Shown here: in pieces, positions 44,550 through 56,400 of the stretch
How the letters are laid out: each line of letters starts with the position of its first letter
Numbering within the stretch: the first letter of the stretch is position 1
Assembly: GCA_031308135.1 (NCBI GenBank)
Contig: JAHLJT010008756.1
Location: 69,806,172-69,870,171, forward strand
Source of the DNA: Acheta domesticus
Taxonomy: Eukaryota > Arthropoda > Insecta > Orthoptera > Gryllidae
Direction: 5' to 3'
DNA: 64,000 bases
Notes under the pieces: generated by a model
What the model saw: only the letters and a program-made list of their open reading frames with translations
Told to the model about the DNA's origin: nothing
Database searches by the model: none
Translations under genes and position numbers: made by a program

Positions 44550-45660
44550 GTAAATTCACTTAGTTAATTTACTCACTGTTTTCGAGATATTTGCGAAAAA
44601 ACGGAAAGAGTGCACTTAATTACTTTAATACATACGTATACATGGCGTAATAAAAGGAGTAATATACGAGGTATAGGCAAAGATATGTAATATTGCGGAA
44701 AATCCATTTCGAGATTTTAACGGAAATTCACGTTAAAATCACACAGCACTTTTTCAGAGGAATCGTTTGTGATTTCGAAAAACTTCATTAAAAGTCATTT
44801 GAAGCACTTATACTCACAAATACAATAGTGTTTATGAATTGCTGGAAATGTGCATATTATCTGTTTGAGAGATCTTTAAAAAAATACATTTGTGTAATTT
44901 TTGAAAAAGAAAAAAAGAACTTTACATCATGTTAAAGAGTGAAATTTACACTATCCGTTCGAAAAGTTTGCGGAAAAAATTAGAGCCATTTATCAGAAAG
45001 TGGCGTTTGAGCCTTTCTGAAAATGCGGAATTTGAGCTAGTTTTCACAGAAAACGGTTAAGTTTTCGAGAAACTTGATATAACGTTATTTAAATCACATA
45101 TACTCATAAATATAATAATGTGGGCAAATCGCCCCTAATATACATATTAATGACGTGAGAGACAAGTCAAAACAAAATTTGTAATTGTTGAAAATAGAAA
45201 GAGGATGTAATATTGCAAAACTTTTAAACGTTTCAAAAAAAATGTGTTGGACATTCATGAAAGAACTCACTAAGGAGAACAAATTTCATTTGAAGGGAAA
45301 ATATCTATCTTTAATTTTGCACTTGTAAGAACAGCCCGAAAAAAGTTCAAACTTCTGCAATATTCCAAAATTGAGAGTTAACCGTGAAATTCGGACGTAT
45401 GCCGCTTTAATAAGTTTATTTTACTCTATTCTTAAAGAAATTTAAACAAAAAATTTGAGCCGTTTTTGAGAAAATTTTAAAAATGTCCAGGAAGCTTCTG
45501 GTAAAGTACTCCCAAATTTTGAAGAAAGTTTTTCAAAATCTGTAAGCTTTGACTGGAGCCAGATCAAAAGGGGTTTCTTCAATTTTAAAAAAAATCCTTT
45601 GTATGCTTTAGGCGCTAGTGGTGTTCACAGACGGACGGACGGACGGACGTTTTGCTTTCA
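44550..45660. repeat. AT-rich interspersed element with internal repeats
   Basis: A segment near 44770 (AAAACTTCATTAAAAGTCAT, then CACTTATACTCACAAATACA) recurs near 45065 (GAAACTTGATATAACGTTAT, then CACATATACTCATAAATATA). The offset is about 290 bases. The segment ends in GGCGCTAGTGGTGTTCACAG and an ACGG tetranucleotide run (45628-45649). Similar TTTTGAAAA-type wording appears near 13930-14400. It is probably an old transposon of unknown class. Confidence 0.4.
45628..45649. repeat. (ACGG)n microsatellite
   Basis: Five ACGG units follow GTTCAC. Confidence 0.9.
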
Positions 45661-48600
45661 TTACCACATACATTTTTTTTGTATCAAGGACCCAGAAAAC
45701 TGGGATTCAGACTACACCGCGTGTTAGGATTTTTTCTTAATTTAGCTACTGGACGTATCCACTTATTCATTATTAGGGTGCGGCAATGTATTTTTTTCTG
45801 CCGAAAATCCGCCGTTTTTTGGCGCCGCATTATATAAATTTCCCTATACTATGTATATTACTTCGTGTATACGTAAGTATATGGGAAAGAAAAAGGGAAA
45901 TTGTTTTTAAATCTGAAACACACTCCAACTTTGTTCGTGTAGATGATCGTCCTCTACTCAGACGGCGCTATTGTGAGTATGACGACAGTATTTCAGGATA
46001 ATTGATTTATCACTGTTGAATTTGCTACTTACTCGGTGCTGATTTTGGTGTAGATGTGATGGATTATTGCAATAGTATTAGTCTAGTGCCATAAAATGAC
46101 ATATTTTGCTATTTCAAAATCATTTCAGGATGGAAACGTCTGTGACGAATATTTTTGTTACAGATATTACAATTTTAACGAGTTTTCCTTCTTATCAATT
46201 GAAATATCTGATGAATTTTCTTTAAGATCATGAAATGAATCGATTTAAAAAGAATATTATATTTATCTTCATATAATATACTATATCTTCGGAAAACTCC
46301 GAGAATGCGACGTGTGCCCCTTATGGTTGCCTGTGCTTCTGCCCGACGACAGGCGAGGATGATGCATCTGATATTCGTAAAGAAAAAAATAATGGTAATG
46401 GCGAGATGAAGTTCAGAGAAGGAATACTTATAGTAAGGTCAAAGAACGACACTGACTTGAAATTTACAATACGTATTTGATATTTGTTTAGTTCTAACGA
46501 AATTTATTCTGTAATTTCTTGGCGTATGATACACAGGTAATATTGTAAATCATTTGAAAATTTACTTGTATACGGGTATGCGAATTCTCAAAGTAGTCTC
46601 TGACACTACGGGCGTACTTACGCTTTTGCCGATCAGCGAGATTGTTTGTGGTGTTGATGGTGGTGATGAAGAAGAGGATGAAACTCGCAGAAACAAGACT
46701 CGTGACTGTCAAAGTACAATCAAATCAGACTAGAGACGAAGACTATACTTTGTGAATAGTGGCGATCGCCTTAGAGATAATGACTATTAAGACCGTGAAG
46801 AGGCAGTGTGATTGTTGTCCAAGAAGTGAGTCGTATGAATGACACTAATTTAACGCGTTCATAGGTCAACAAAACGTACACGAAATCATGAAGGAAAGGG
46901 CATTTCTTTGCATTTACTTTCTTACTGCCTATTTGCGATCTTGCGATGTTCATTTAATATTTATTCTACTGCAATTATTCACATAAGTGTTAAGCTTTAA
47001 TTTCAAGACTCTTTATCCTTGATATTTATTGTAATACAGTGTCGAAGCATTGCATAGTCAAGCCTAGCGATTGGCATGGAACGAGCATCAGAGTTTGAGA
47101 AAATGAATAATATTTTAACATGTGCATCTCAAAGAATGTTTAGTCTCCAAAACAAAAATTTCATTACTGCAGCTAAGAAGACTGTCTTACGATTGAATTT
47201 TCATTGCATGATTCAAAAATTTGTTTTTCAAGTTTCGCCGTTTTCTTAAATATATTGAGTAATTTTCCGTAATTTTTTTTTCTGGAAAGGTAATTAATGA
47301 TCGTTTTTCTAATGTTATCATCGTTACTAGAGAAGTCATTTATTACAGTATATAATACACAATGCAACTAAAAAGGAATAAAAATTATGTATGCGTATGT
47401 TCAAATATTATTTTATTATAAACAAGAATTCACAGTTTTTCTAACTATTGGAAGCATACTGAAGTGTGTTTGTTAAATATTGAGAATATCGTGAATTCTT
47501 TAGCTTTCAAAAACAATTACCAAATCTTTCACATACAGGAGGTCCGAGTTGTTAGTAAAAATTAATCCGTAGTTACACTTTTATCGTAGCAAAAACTTCA
47601 TTTGAATCAGGTTCTCAACACCTTTCGTATATATCGTATATTTTTCCTTGTATATTTTTATGTTCCCATTAATGTTTGAAGTGTTAGGCCTTAACTCTTC
47701 ATTATGTTTTATGACATTCCAGAACATAAAACGATGGAAACGTAAAAACCTGGTAAGGTAGAACAACTTTCACAAAGGCTTCCATTCCGAATATTCGAGA
47801 CAATGATTTTTAACTACATGGTTATAAAAAAATTCTTTTGACTTCTAGTTATAATGGCCATTTAACATCGCTCAAAAGTTTTGAGTTCATTTCTGTTTTG
47901 ATATTTATGAGTTACTAGCGTAAAGCGTTGCATGAAGACAGACAAGGATGTTAACAATCTTTCCTCTTTACTGTGACAAAGGCATGAATTAAAAGCATTT
48001 GTGAAATGGAACAATTCTCAATCAACTGTCTAAAGCATTTTTGTAATGAAAGTTTAAAATATTATTAGTATAAAACAGCTTTGTACCATATTTCTAGAGT
48101 TTAATGTTGGTAGTGAATAGGAGGGATGGAAGTCGTTAAATTTTTTTATTACGGGAACCGAATTTTCTCCGGAAATATTGCCCTCGTTTCACTGAAATAA
48201 ATCATTCATTCTCTGACGAGAATGGAAGAACAATACGTAGTTTTAAACCAACTTTAATGATATTAGAAATCATCTGTTTTCAATTGCAAGAAGTCAAATT
48301 AAATTTTCAATGAACAAGCATTTTGCTACAATTATTTTGTCTATAAAAGTATAACTTTGAAGAAACACGTTTCTTACAACATACTATCATTAAGTAGTTT
48401 TTCTTCAACTTCATACTATCAGAAGTAATTCATTGGCAAATTTCTCTTGCGGACATTCATAAACTAAATTGTTATAATGAACAAGAGGTTCTATTTGGAT
48501 GATGGCAACGAAATAAAAGTAAGTCTGAAACACGTCGAGCGACTTTCTTGCGATCTAATTCTCCGAACATTTTTTGTGAGACCACACATATCTGCGGTCA

Positions 48601-48760
48601 CGTGACCTCAACAATCCTGTTTGACCTGCATGATACGATACAGCCCCAACAGCAGTGTTTCAAAACCACACGAACCCTCGTACCTCTACCAAAGATCGAG
48701 AAGGGACTCCGCACACGTACAATCTTGCTCCACATAATCGTACACACACGCGCCCCAGAA
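45661..48760. other. AT-rich unannotated DNA
   Basis: Three kilobases contain no open frame above 75 codons, no repeat family recognised, and no tRNA-like promoter boxes. Confidence 0.55.
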
Positions 48761-48764
48761 AAAC

Positions 48765-49605
48765 AAGTCCGGAGGCACTCATGGAGTGGTGACAGGGAAG
48801 GGGCCCGGAAGAACAGACCGCCGCGTGCCCCAATTTGTTGTCACTCTCGACAAGTGGCGGCGTACGCTCGCGACCAGCTCGCCGTCCCACGTCGCCCCGC
48901 TGCGGTTTTGTAGCCTCACCCAACGTCACCTCACCCGGGCGCGCGCGCCGAGCACAGCGCACCACACAAAAGCCCGAGACTCTCACTGCTCCCCTTGCTA
49001 ATTGGGGCAGTTAAGATTTGTGTGCCCGGGCTCCAGGGCGGGCACCGACCCTCGCCCCGGCCCTACGCTCACCCCCTCCCAGCCCAAGGGCTCGCCCCTG
49101 CGGCGCAGACTCAGCCCCCTTGACACGTATTAGACACATCGCGGCACCGGGAAATACTCGGGCTCCGCCGGCCGCCCGTGGCCCCACCGCCGCCGCCGCC
49201 TCCGCCCCTCCCTTCATGCGCGCGCTCGGAGAAAGGATCTGACTTTTTTACTCCTGTCAAAACGGCTGAGAAGGGGAAGTGGAGCAGGTAGAGAAGAGGA
49301 GGTTGAGGGGGATTCAGTTCGGCGATGTCGCTGGAACGCGCCGCGGCCCCGCGCGCTGGCTTTGTGTCCGCGGGCGTGGCGGGGCGGGGCGGGGCGGATG
49401 GCGTGGGGCGTCGGGCGCGGGGCCTGAGGGCTGGAGAACGCTGTCACTTGGCGCCCAAGGGCGGGGGCCACAGCATGACGCGCGCTTTTGCTCGTTTGCT
49501 CGCCTTTTCCGCCGCCGCTGTTCCCGCTCGCTGCTGCCAACGGCCGGCCTGCGACCCACCTCTCTCTCTCCGCGGCGTTCCACTCCGCGATTTTTTATTG
49601 GATAT
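48765..49605. promoter_or_regulatory. Large CpG island with GC boxes, candidate promoter
   Basis: This is the longest GC- and CpG-rich stretch here. It includes GGGCGCGCGCGCCG near 48939, GCCGCCGCCGCCTCCGCC near 49190, and clustered Sp1-type GC boxes (GGCGGGGCGGGGCGGGG) at about 49378-49395. An inverted CCAAT (ATTGG) lies at 49598-49602 at the right edge. Overlapping frames on both strands show only compositional Ala/Arg/Pro sequence. Which gene it might serve, and in which direction, cannot be read. Confidence 0.45.
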
Positions 49606-50010
49606 TTGGGATGTGAGAGGTGAACGAAAAAAGAAGTAACAACTCATGAAATCTCGATTTTTTTTCTAAAAAGAGGGAACATTCCATGAAATTCGCTTCG
49701 TCACGATGGACTATGGGAAAGGTAGGCGGGAAAAAAAAAGCACACACTTTACTTACGTTTCGGACATCAAATCATAAAGTATTGTTGACCCCGCTTGCTC
49801 TGAACAGTCGAACAAATCGTGGCATCGGAGTAATTTTTCATGGCGTGCCCGAAAGAAGAAGAACAAAAAGGAGGAAAAAATCGGATGGGGGGGCGGGGGT
49901 CCTTTGGATGTCCTTTCAAGATACACACGCAGATGCAGTCGGAGTCCGCGGGAAGTTTCGATGCAGCCAACCCTGAAGGCGAACGCGACAAAGCCCGAAG
50001 GAACATGGGT
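49606..50010. other. Spacer between two CpG islands
   Basis: Mixed composition. A consensus splice-donor-like GTAAGT at 50014-50019 closes the first part of the 254-codon plus-strand frame that starts at 49840. The encoded sequence has no recognisable domain, so I record the donor only as a lead. Confidence 0.3.
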
Positions 50011-50019
50011 TTTGTAAGT

Positions 50020-50410
50020 CGTGCGTGGAAGATCTGCCCGCCCGGCCGCTCGACCGACCCGGCGTGGGTGCCCGCCCACTCCGGAGGCCGCCCCCTTCAG
50101 GTTTTGGTACCCCGCCCCCGCCCGCGGGGGCGGGAGGTGGGGGCGGGGGGCGGGAATCGAGGGCGGCGGCGCGGCAGGGGGTGGACTGGGATCGTCTCGA
50201 TTGCACCCCGCAGTTTTCGTAAAATGGGTCAGACCGCTGCAGCCGCCTCCGTCTCCGCCCCCATGCCGCGGACCCAGATAAGTCACAACGATATCTGCCC
50301 CGTCTACCTGAGGCGCCCGAAAAATCCGGAGGGTCGCGGCGGGCCCTGCCAGCGGCTATGGACCCCGCCCCCCTGCAAGCCCCAAGACACGCCGTGTAGT
50401 CCGTTGTTTC
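50020..50410. promoter_or_regulatory. Second CpG island with hairpin and G-run
   Basis: The GC-rich island includes a perfect 11-bp inverted repeat (50111-50134) and a G-rich run (50126-50154). Further GC-rich, CG-containing sequence continues to 50400. An ATG at 50224 begins a short Ala/Ser-rich frame without a known family. Confidence 0.4.
50111..50154. other. GC hairpin overlapping a G-quadruplex-type run
   Basis: CCCGCCCCCGC, CC, GCGGGGGCGGG is a perfect inverted repeat at 50111-50134. It continues into further G-runs: GGGGG, GGG, GGGGG, GGGGGG and GGG within 29 bases (50126-50154). That meets the usual four-run G-quadruplex pattern. Confidence 0.8.
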
Positions 50411-52320
50411 GCTGGATGCTTTTCTGCGAGTATGCGTTTGTGTGTGTGTGTGAAAGATCATGCTGCTGCAATACTCTGGAGAAGGAAGTATCTGATTTTT
50501 TGCTAGTCCCCCGTAAGTGGAAGTGTGCGTGTAGCGCACACTTTCAAATTTCGTCAGCCGTTATTTGGTCTTTAATTTTACTCTTTGGAATGTCAAGGTT
50601 ATAGCCGAAAAAAATCGAAGACAATGAGTTGTTACTCTGACAATATTTTGTCTCACTTCCACCACAAGTAGAAGGTACACATGCTGCAATCTGTGGACAA
50701 ATAGCTATTGTAAAAATCATTACTGTACGTGATTGTGAGTTAACAAAACTTTGACATTAATTTACTCAAAATTACTGAAATGTTTGTTTTAACCTTAACT
50801 TTACAATCACGTTATTCCAACAGACTGTGGTTTGCTTTTAGCTGTTGTTTGAAAATACTAAGAATGAAATAAGTTTATGTGAATGATGCAAACACTCACA
50901 GTGCGGAGTAGTGTCGTATGTGTCAGACGACAGAAGTGAGCCGCGCACTCATCGTTGAACTACGGCGTAAGTACTTTTTTGTTTTCAAATTTCTATAACT
51001 TAACCCATTATAAAACAAAACGTAGAAACACCGTAATTTCAAACATAAATTCTGACCCATCGTTTTAATAAAATGAAGAGCTCCGAAGCAGAAATTGGTT
51101 AGTGGTTGAAACAAGAAACGAATGAAGCCTAGGTTGCTAGATGGGCTGAAATCTAACATATACTGCTTTGAAACGTCAATGGGTTCTTTTTCAGTGTTTT
51201 TGGCCAAACAGGTAGAAGGAAATATTTGCTCATACCCTGATCATATGCAGTTTTGAAGATATATTCGTAACTTTTCTTTTATGTTATATTCAAACTAACA
51301 GAAAAATAAATCAACCCGTTTAGTTTCTCAAAATTCTGCTAGTTAACATTAAATTGTTTATACGAGTTATGAATTAGTTTTTCTCTTTTTCAAACGAATT
51401 TACTTAACCTTAAATCTTGTTTTGTTTCAAACTAAGAGGATTTACAGCACTATTATAAGTATTTAAAACGTTCTACCCGCAATTTCCGAACAATATTTAT
51501 GTACGAAATAATAAACACTATAATTACATAAAAGGTCTATTAAATGGCAAAAGGCTTCCATTACTTAAAACGCAATTAAATAATAGAGTTTATTTCATGG
51601 GTATGCGATTCCATAGGAAAAAAAGCCTTCTTGTGTTGTTCAAACAACCTTCGACGTTTCGAACTAACATAAAATTCGTTTGGAATCACATTCTAGCTAT
51701 TCACGCAGATCATATTTTTTTGGCATTGAATGCTTTTCTGCGAATCTATAGGTGAAGAGTAGGTGTAGTATATGAACAAGAAGTACGTCTAAAAGTTTTC
51801 GGTTACTTTATGCTGTTAGGTAACATCGTGTTTGCACTTCAAGATTCAATCATTTTGGAGATCAAGGAGATACTCGCCTTTCTGATATAATTTAGTGAAT
51901 TATGATTATTCATAATGCAACCTGTATTTTATTTTATTGCTAGACACGTTTTCGTAAGGGCTGATATGTGTTGATCTTGAGAGTTTCACCAAATCTCTTG
52001 TATCTCTAATGTTCATCTGCTCATGAGCTTCGGTTTCTTCTCTTGAATTAAAGTGAGCGCGTTTTGCCCTCTACCTGATGTACACTTTCAATCCCCTTGT
52101 ATGACCTTGCATTATATCATATATAAACTACATGTACGTACAACTCTTATATATACGTTCTTCGTATCCTTTTTACAAGCAATTCTGTTTTTTTTTTATT
52201 ATTCATAAAACATATTATATTTGTACATTACTTTTTATTGTTGCTCATGTATGGTAGTCATATTGAAGTGTTTATTTCAACCTTCAATTGATTTTCTGAA
52301 TATCAAGAATTTCTTTACAG
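50411..52320. other. AT-rich unannotated DNA
   Basis: No gene or repeat is supported. Open frames are short and lack motifs. Confidence 0.55.
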
Positions 52321-52323
52321 TAT

Positions 52324-52324
52324 C

Positions 52325-52364
<40 letters not shown>

Positions 52365-52390
52365 TTAATAATAATAGTATCAATAATAAT
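52324..52390. repeat. (AAT)n microsatellite
   Basis: About 67 bases of AAT with few interruptions. No LINE 3' end precedes it, unlike the run at 42717. The 150-codon frame crossing it is unrecognised. Confidence 0.95.
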
Positions 52391-53020
52391 TATTATTCAT
52401 TGGAAAAATGTATTGATATCACCATTATTATTGAGTATTATCTGTTATTCGGAATTTAAAAAAATTAAGTCGCATCAACAGCCAGTTATTGTTGCATTTA
52501 CTTTTGTAACTCGTTGCTATTCCTGTATTTCAGCTCCCTTCGACGTTTTGTATATAAACCTAACAGAATGGATAACAATAGAAACAAAAATCGACGAACA
52601 CTTTGCTTCTAGTCATTATAGTTACAGTTCACCTTTTCCAACAAAAAAATATGGAAAGCACCCAGACCTCTAAGTGAAGTGAGCGCATCGCCTTTAGCAT
52701 CCGCTTTGTAAATGGAGATTCGCGTTCGAAAACGGGGTTATATCGGGTAAATTATTCTCGAACTTTCTATCTCCCCAGCGCAGCGCGCAAGACAACGAGA
52801 TTCCATTGGGGAGAGCAGCCAGGAAATATGAATCGCGGCGTCGTTTACTCCGAAGCGGAAACGCCCGCGATTCCCGCTTCGCCCGCTAAGGTCACTCCGC
52901 CGAGGTCCCCGTTGTCTCACTGTGGCACCCCGCGTGGCATTGCACGGTCAAAAACGACTGGCGAATAGTGAGTGGGTGAGTCAGTAGGTGGGTGAATGAA
53001 TAGATGGATGAGTGAGTGGA
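52391..53020. other. Unannotated DNA
   Basis: AT-rich, then a GC-richer patch (52780-52940). No gene is recognised. Confidence 0.5.
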
Positions 53021-53021
53021 T

Positions 53022-53163
53022 GGTGTGCGAGTGGATGGGTGTGCGAGTGGATGGGTGTGCGAGTGGATGGGTGTGCGAGTGGATGGGTGTGCGAGTGGAT
53101 GGGTGTGCGAGTGGATGGGTGTGCGAGTGGATGGGTGTGCGAGTGGATGGGTGTGTGAGTGGA
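53022..53163 (+). repeat. 16-bp minisatellite, about 9 copies
   Basis: The unit GTGTGCGAGTGGATGG is repeated almost perfectly. Because 16 is not a multiple of three, the frame rotates and repeats every 16 codons. This creates long false open frames on both strands. Confidence 0.95.
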
Positions 53164-53335
53164 TTAATGAATGAGTGAGTATGAATGAGTGAGTTACGAA
53201 TGAGTGAGTTACGAATGAGTGTGATGAATGAGAGAGTGAATGAGAGATTGAATGAGAGAGTGACGGAGTGAGTGCGTGAGTGAATATGTGAAGAGAGTGA
53301 GAAGGTGAGTGAGTGAAGAGTAAGGTTAATGAGTT
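53164..53335 (+). repeat. GAGT/GAAT-rich degenerate repeat
   Basis: GAGTGAGT, GAATGAGT and GAATGAGAGA units continue rightward from the minisatellite and gradually decay. Confidence 0.8.
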
Positions 53336-53394
53336 TATTGTTTCCGGGTGCATAACTGCTCATGTCATTAGTCCCGCACGTGAAGTGTAAGATG

Positions 53395-53740
53395 TATCTC
53401 GGGAAATGTTACGGACGAGCTAAGCTCTGAACATCTTCAGCGAATCTGATCGGAAGATCCTGGGGCTCAAGTCCCGACGGTGGCAGGATTTTCGCCACTG
53501 GCTATATAGCTATGTTGAATTCAGCCACTATCCGGAGGAGAATTCCACCGACCGGCTGCTCTGATTATTAGTTTACCGTAGTTTCTCCGATCAATGCCAG
53601 ACGAGTGCCGAAGCAGTTATGTAACAAACGGGCCATGGATCGCACGCGATATCTCCTCCCACTTCCTTTTCTTGTCCTCTCTCCTTTCATACACACTTAC
53701 TCTTATACTTACATGCACTATACATAACCTCCTCTGACAC
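53395..53740 (+). mobile_element. SINE-1 copy 8 (3' truncated)
   Basis: Box-B-like GGGCTCAAGTCCCGAC at 53463 leads into GGTGGCAGGATTTTCGCCAC, CCGGAGGAGAATTCCACCG, CCGGCTGCTCTGATTATTAG, CTCCGATCAATGCC, AACAAACGGGCCATGGATCG and CACTTACTCTTATACTTACA. It stops before the GGGACTAATGAC end. It preserves the 5' half of the family best. Confidence 0.8.
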
Positions 53741-56235
53741 TACAACGCATATCTATTACACCGTGTCAATGCATCTTACAGTTTCGGAAGTATTTCTAGA
53801 TTGTAAAAGTGTGCCACAAGAAATAGGAGAGTAGCCCAACATTGCTTCATAAGGATCTAAGTGGAGACGCGTTAGAGAAGGAAGGATAATACGAGATGCG
53901 TATTTTTAAGGTAAGAATTTGAAATCTGCCATAGAAAAACTATTCTTCATGGAATTCAATATCACTGGCCTAAAAATATTGAGACAAGAGTAACTTACCT
54001 AGTTGGTGTCGCAAATCGCATAATATGCATAATATGTAGCATACAATACATACATATTACACACTCGTATTATGTAGTGAAGGGTGCTGCATTTGTAGTG
54101 AAAGCCGAGTGGATGACCGAAGTCGTAATTCAAAGTTTTCTGAGATTGTGTTGTTTTTTGTGAACGACGTGAAATTCAGGACTCAGAACCCATATTCCTA
54201 TCGGATCTAAGCTAATACCTTTTGTGATTTAAATTTTCCTTTTGAAAGAGTGTCGGAAAGGGCTTTTAGTGAAGCTGAAATGCCCACATTTCTCGTCGCT
54301 ACTTCGATGTTGAAGGAGTCTACCTGGTGTGTGACTTGTCACTTGGCTGCTCCTTGGGAAGGCGGTAAACTTATCCTAAAACAAGGATTTTATGCCGAAG
54401 CAAAGATTTACTCATTCAAATGTTTCATCTTTGGAAAAGGAAGCTAATTTCGAAGTCTGTATTTTTTTAGAGTTTGCTTTAATATGATATATTGAACTAC
54501 AATCAGAACTACGAAGTACGAGCACGTACTGGTTCGCTGTATACTTAGATTAATTGTATGTAAAAGTATTTTCGTTACATTAAATTACTCTAAATCTTAA
54601 GTTTTTCTTAAAGTTATCAGAGAACTCATGTTATTGTTCTGCGTTATTCTCTAATGCTAATATAAGATCATTCTCCATTAGTTCGGAAAATTCTGACGCA
54701 AAATATTCTACAAACTACATTTAATTCCCCTGAGTTGCTTAACACTTCCATACTTTTGTCCTCATTTTAAGATAACTTTAAAAGGTTACTGTTTTGTATG
54801 TTTTGTGTATATGTTATAAATTACATTAAATTTAAAATCGATTTTTTGCACGCTTAAGAAATGTATTGTTTAGTATTTACAGATCTTGTTCCCTTCGTAT
54901 TCACTTTTGGTTCTTCAAATTTAATGTTTCAAAGCAAGTTGCAAATTCTTTATACAAAATACGCATGAAATACTTCACACTTCACTGCATCTGAAATATG
55001 TCAGAATTTTCAACACATTTTGCCGGGCGATATTCATTTAATTTTTCCTCGTTTGTCACTGTTTAAAATAACTGTCACTGTTCAAAAATTAGTTGTACCA
55101 TTCACATGGAAGAAAATTACGGTGTCGTGGACTGAAAATAACCACGGAAGAATGGGGTTTAATCAATGCCACCTGCATAGATCTATTTAGGTGGCGTTGG
55201 TTTGATTCCCGTGATACTCACAAAGATCGCAGCGCCAAAGCACGAAAAAACACGTTTTTGGCAATTTCTTGGAATCTAATGGCCGGAACGGACAACAAGT
55301 TACCAGTTCCCCATCAGAAAACCGACACTTCATATGTCTCGTTTAGTAGTCGAAAGTGGTCTAACCGTGAGAGACGGAACCGTTTTTCTACACACACGCA
55401 CATGAGGAGTTTACTCAAATACTACATAAGGATAAAATAACTTCTTACGGTAAATGAGAATGAAGTCATAAATATCACTTTAATGCTACCAACAGTTTGT
55501 ATTTTATAGATTGGTTTGCAATAGTAAGGCTTGGAGCCCGCATTCGCAAAGTCGAGACACTGTGGTTTCAGTTCTGAACAATGCCTGCAGGAGGCTATAA
55601 CATCTGCTTTGCATAAATATGGCAAGGCGAAATTGCTGTATTCTCGTGGTGGATACGCCGGAAATAAAGAAGTTGTATTTCTGTCATTTACAGTTAGAGC
55701 CTCAGTTTGGAACTCCCTTTAATTTCTTAAGTGTCAAAACATTTTATGGTACAAATAAATTTGTTGTTTTATTTTTTTATGACGCAAATTTTAACTAAAT
55801 CACGTTTTTACTTTAACAAATATTGCGACAATTCCACGAATTATAATCCTTTCTTAAATTCATCAGTGAGCATTAATAATTAATTAAAGAAGAATTAAAT
55901 ATATCATTCATCAACCTTCGAAATGTTCTTTGTTTCATAACTATAACTATTGGAAATGGTGTAGTGAATACGCGTTGTCAACTAACAAATGATAACTTTG
56001 TAAAAAAACTGGGTTTCTTTCTTATCTCATGTAAATTAGCAGTTGCAATTTATCTACAGCCCAAGGAATTTTATTAACATACTGGGCAATAGACCAGCGG
56101 TTTCACATTCCACTACTTAACTTAGTATTTATTTTTATTTTATTGATTTATTTAATGTTCGATGATTCTTGACCCGTAGTAATAATGATTGTGAGGTTTA
56201 CGAGTTTGGGTCAACTTGGTAATAAGGCTTCTTAC
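53741..56235. other. AT-rich unannotated DNA
   Basis: No supported gene. The 115-codon frame at 55093-55440 shows no recognisable domain. Confidence 0.55.
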
Positions 56236-56238
56236 ATT

Positions 56239-56278
56239 GCCGACGTTTCGGTCGTATATTTGACTTTCATCAGGGCTA
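56239..56278 (-). ncRNA. Hammerhead-ribozyme-like motif, Penelope-type
   Basis: On the minus strand GCC is followed by the core CTGATGA (56267-56273). A short stem II (GTC, loop, GAC) follows, then GAAAC (56245-56249), the cleavage-type GTC (56242-56244) and GGC, which pairs back to GCC. The CUGAUGA...GAAAC...GUC order is the hammerhead core. Very short stem III variants occur in Penelope-like elements, and CGAAACGTCGG is a familiar part of them. Stem II is weak (3 bp, extra unpaired bases), so activity is doubtful. No Penelope RT is nearby. Confidence 0.4.
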
Positions 56279-56286
56279 CATAAAGA

Positions 56287-56364
56287 ATACATACAGTGCT
56301 CATATACATACATACATACATAAATACATACATATAAATACAAAATACATACAGTGCTCATATA
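56287..56364. repeat. CATA/TACA-rich repeat with a 57-bp direct duplication
   Basis: AATACATACAGTGCTCATAT occurs at about 56287 and again at about 56344, separated by CATACATACATA units. Confidence 0.85.
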
Positions 56365-56400
56365 AAAAAACAAACTAAACATTGGTTTAGTTTGTTTTTT
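56365..56400. other. Perfect 16-bp hairpin
   Basis: AAAAAACAAACTAAAC, the loop ATTG, then the exact reverse complement GTTTAGTTTGTTTTTT. It ends in a T-run, which could act as a pol III stop on the plus strand. It may instead be a small inverted duplication. Confidence 0.9.

Noticed and set aside
49840..50604. 254-codon plus-strand frame with a GTAAGT donor inside
   Set aside because: It is in CpG-island DNA and shows no known domain; overlapping frames are open on the other strand. The donor is kept only as a lead.
52892..53363. 153- and 148-codon minus-strand frames rich in His/Ser/Thr/Pro
   Set aside because: They are made by the 16-bp minisatellite and the GAGT/GAAT repeats.
55093..55440. 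115-codon frame
   Set aside because: No similarity I can name, and length alone is near chance for this window.
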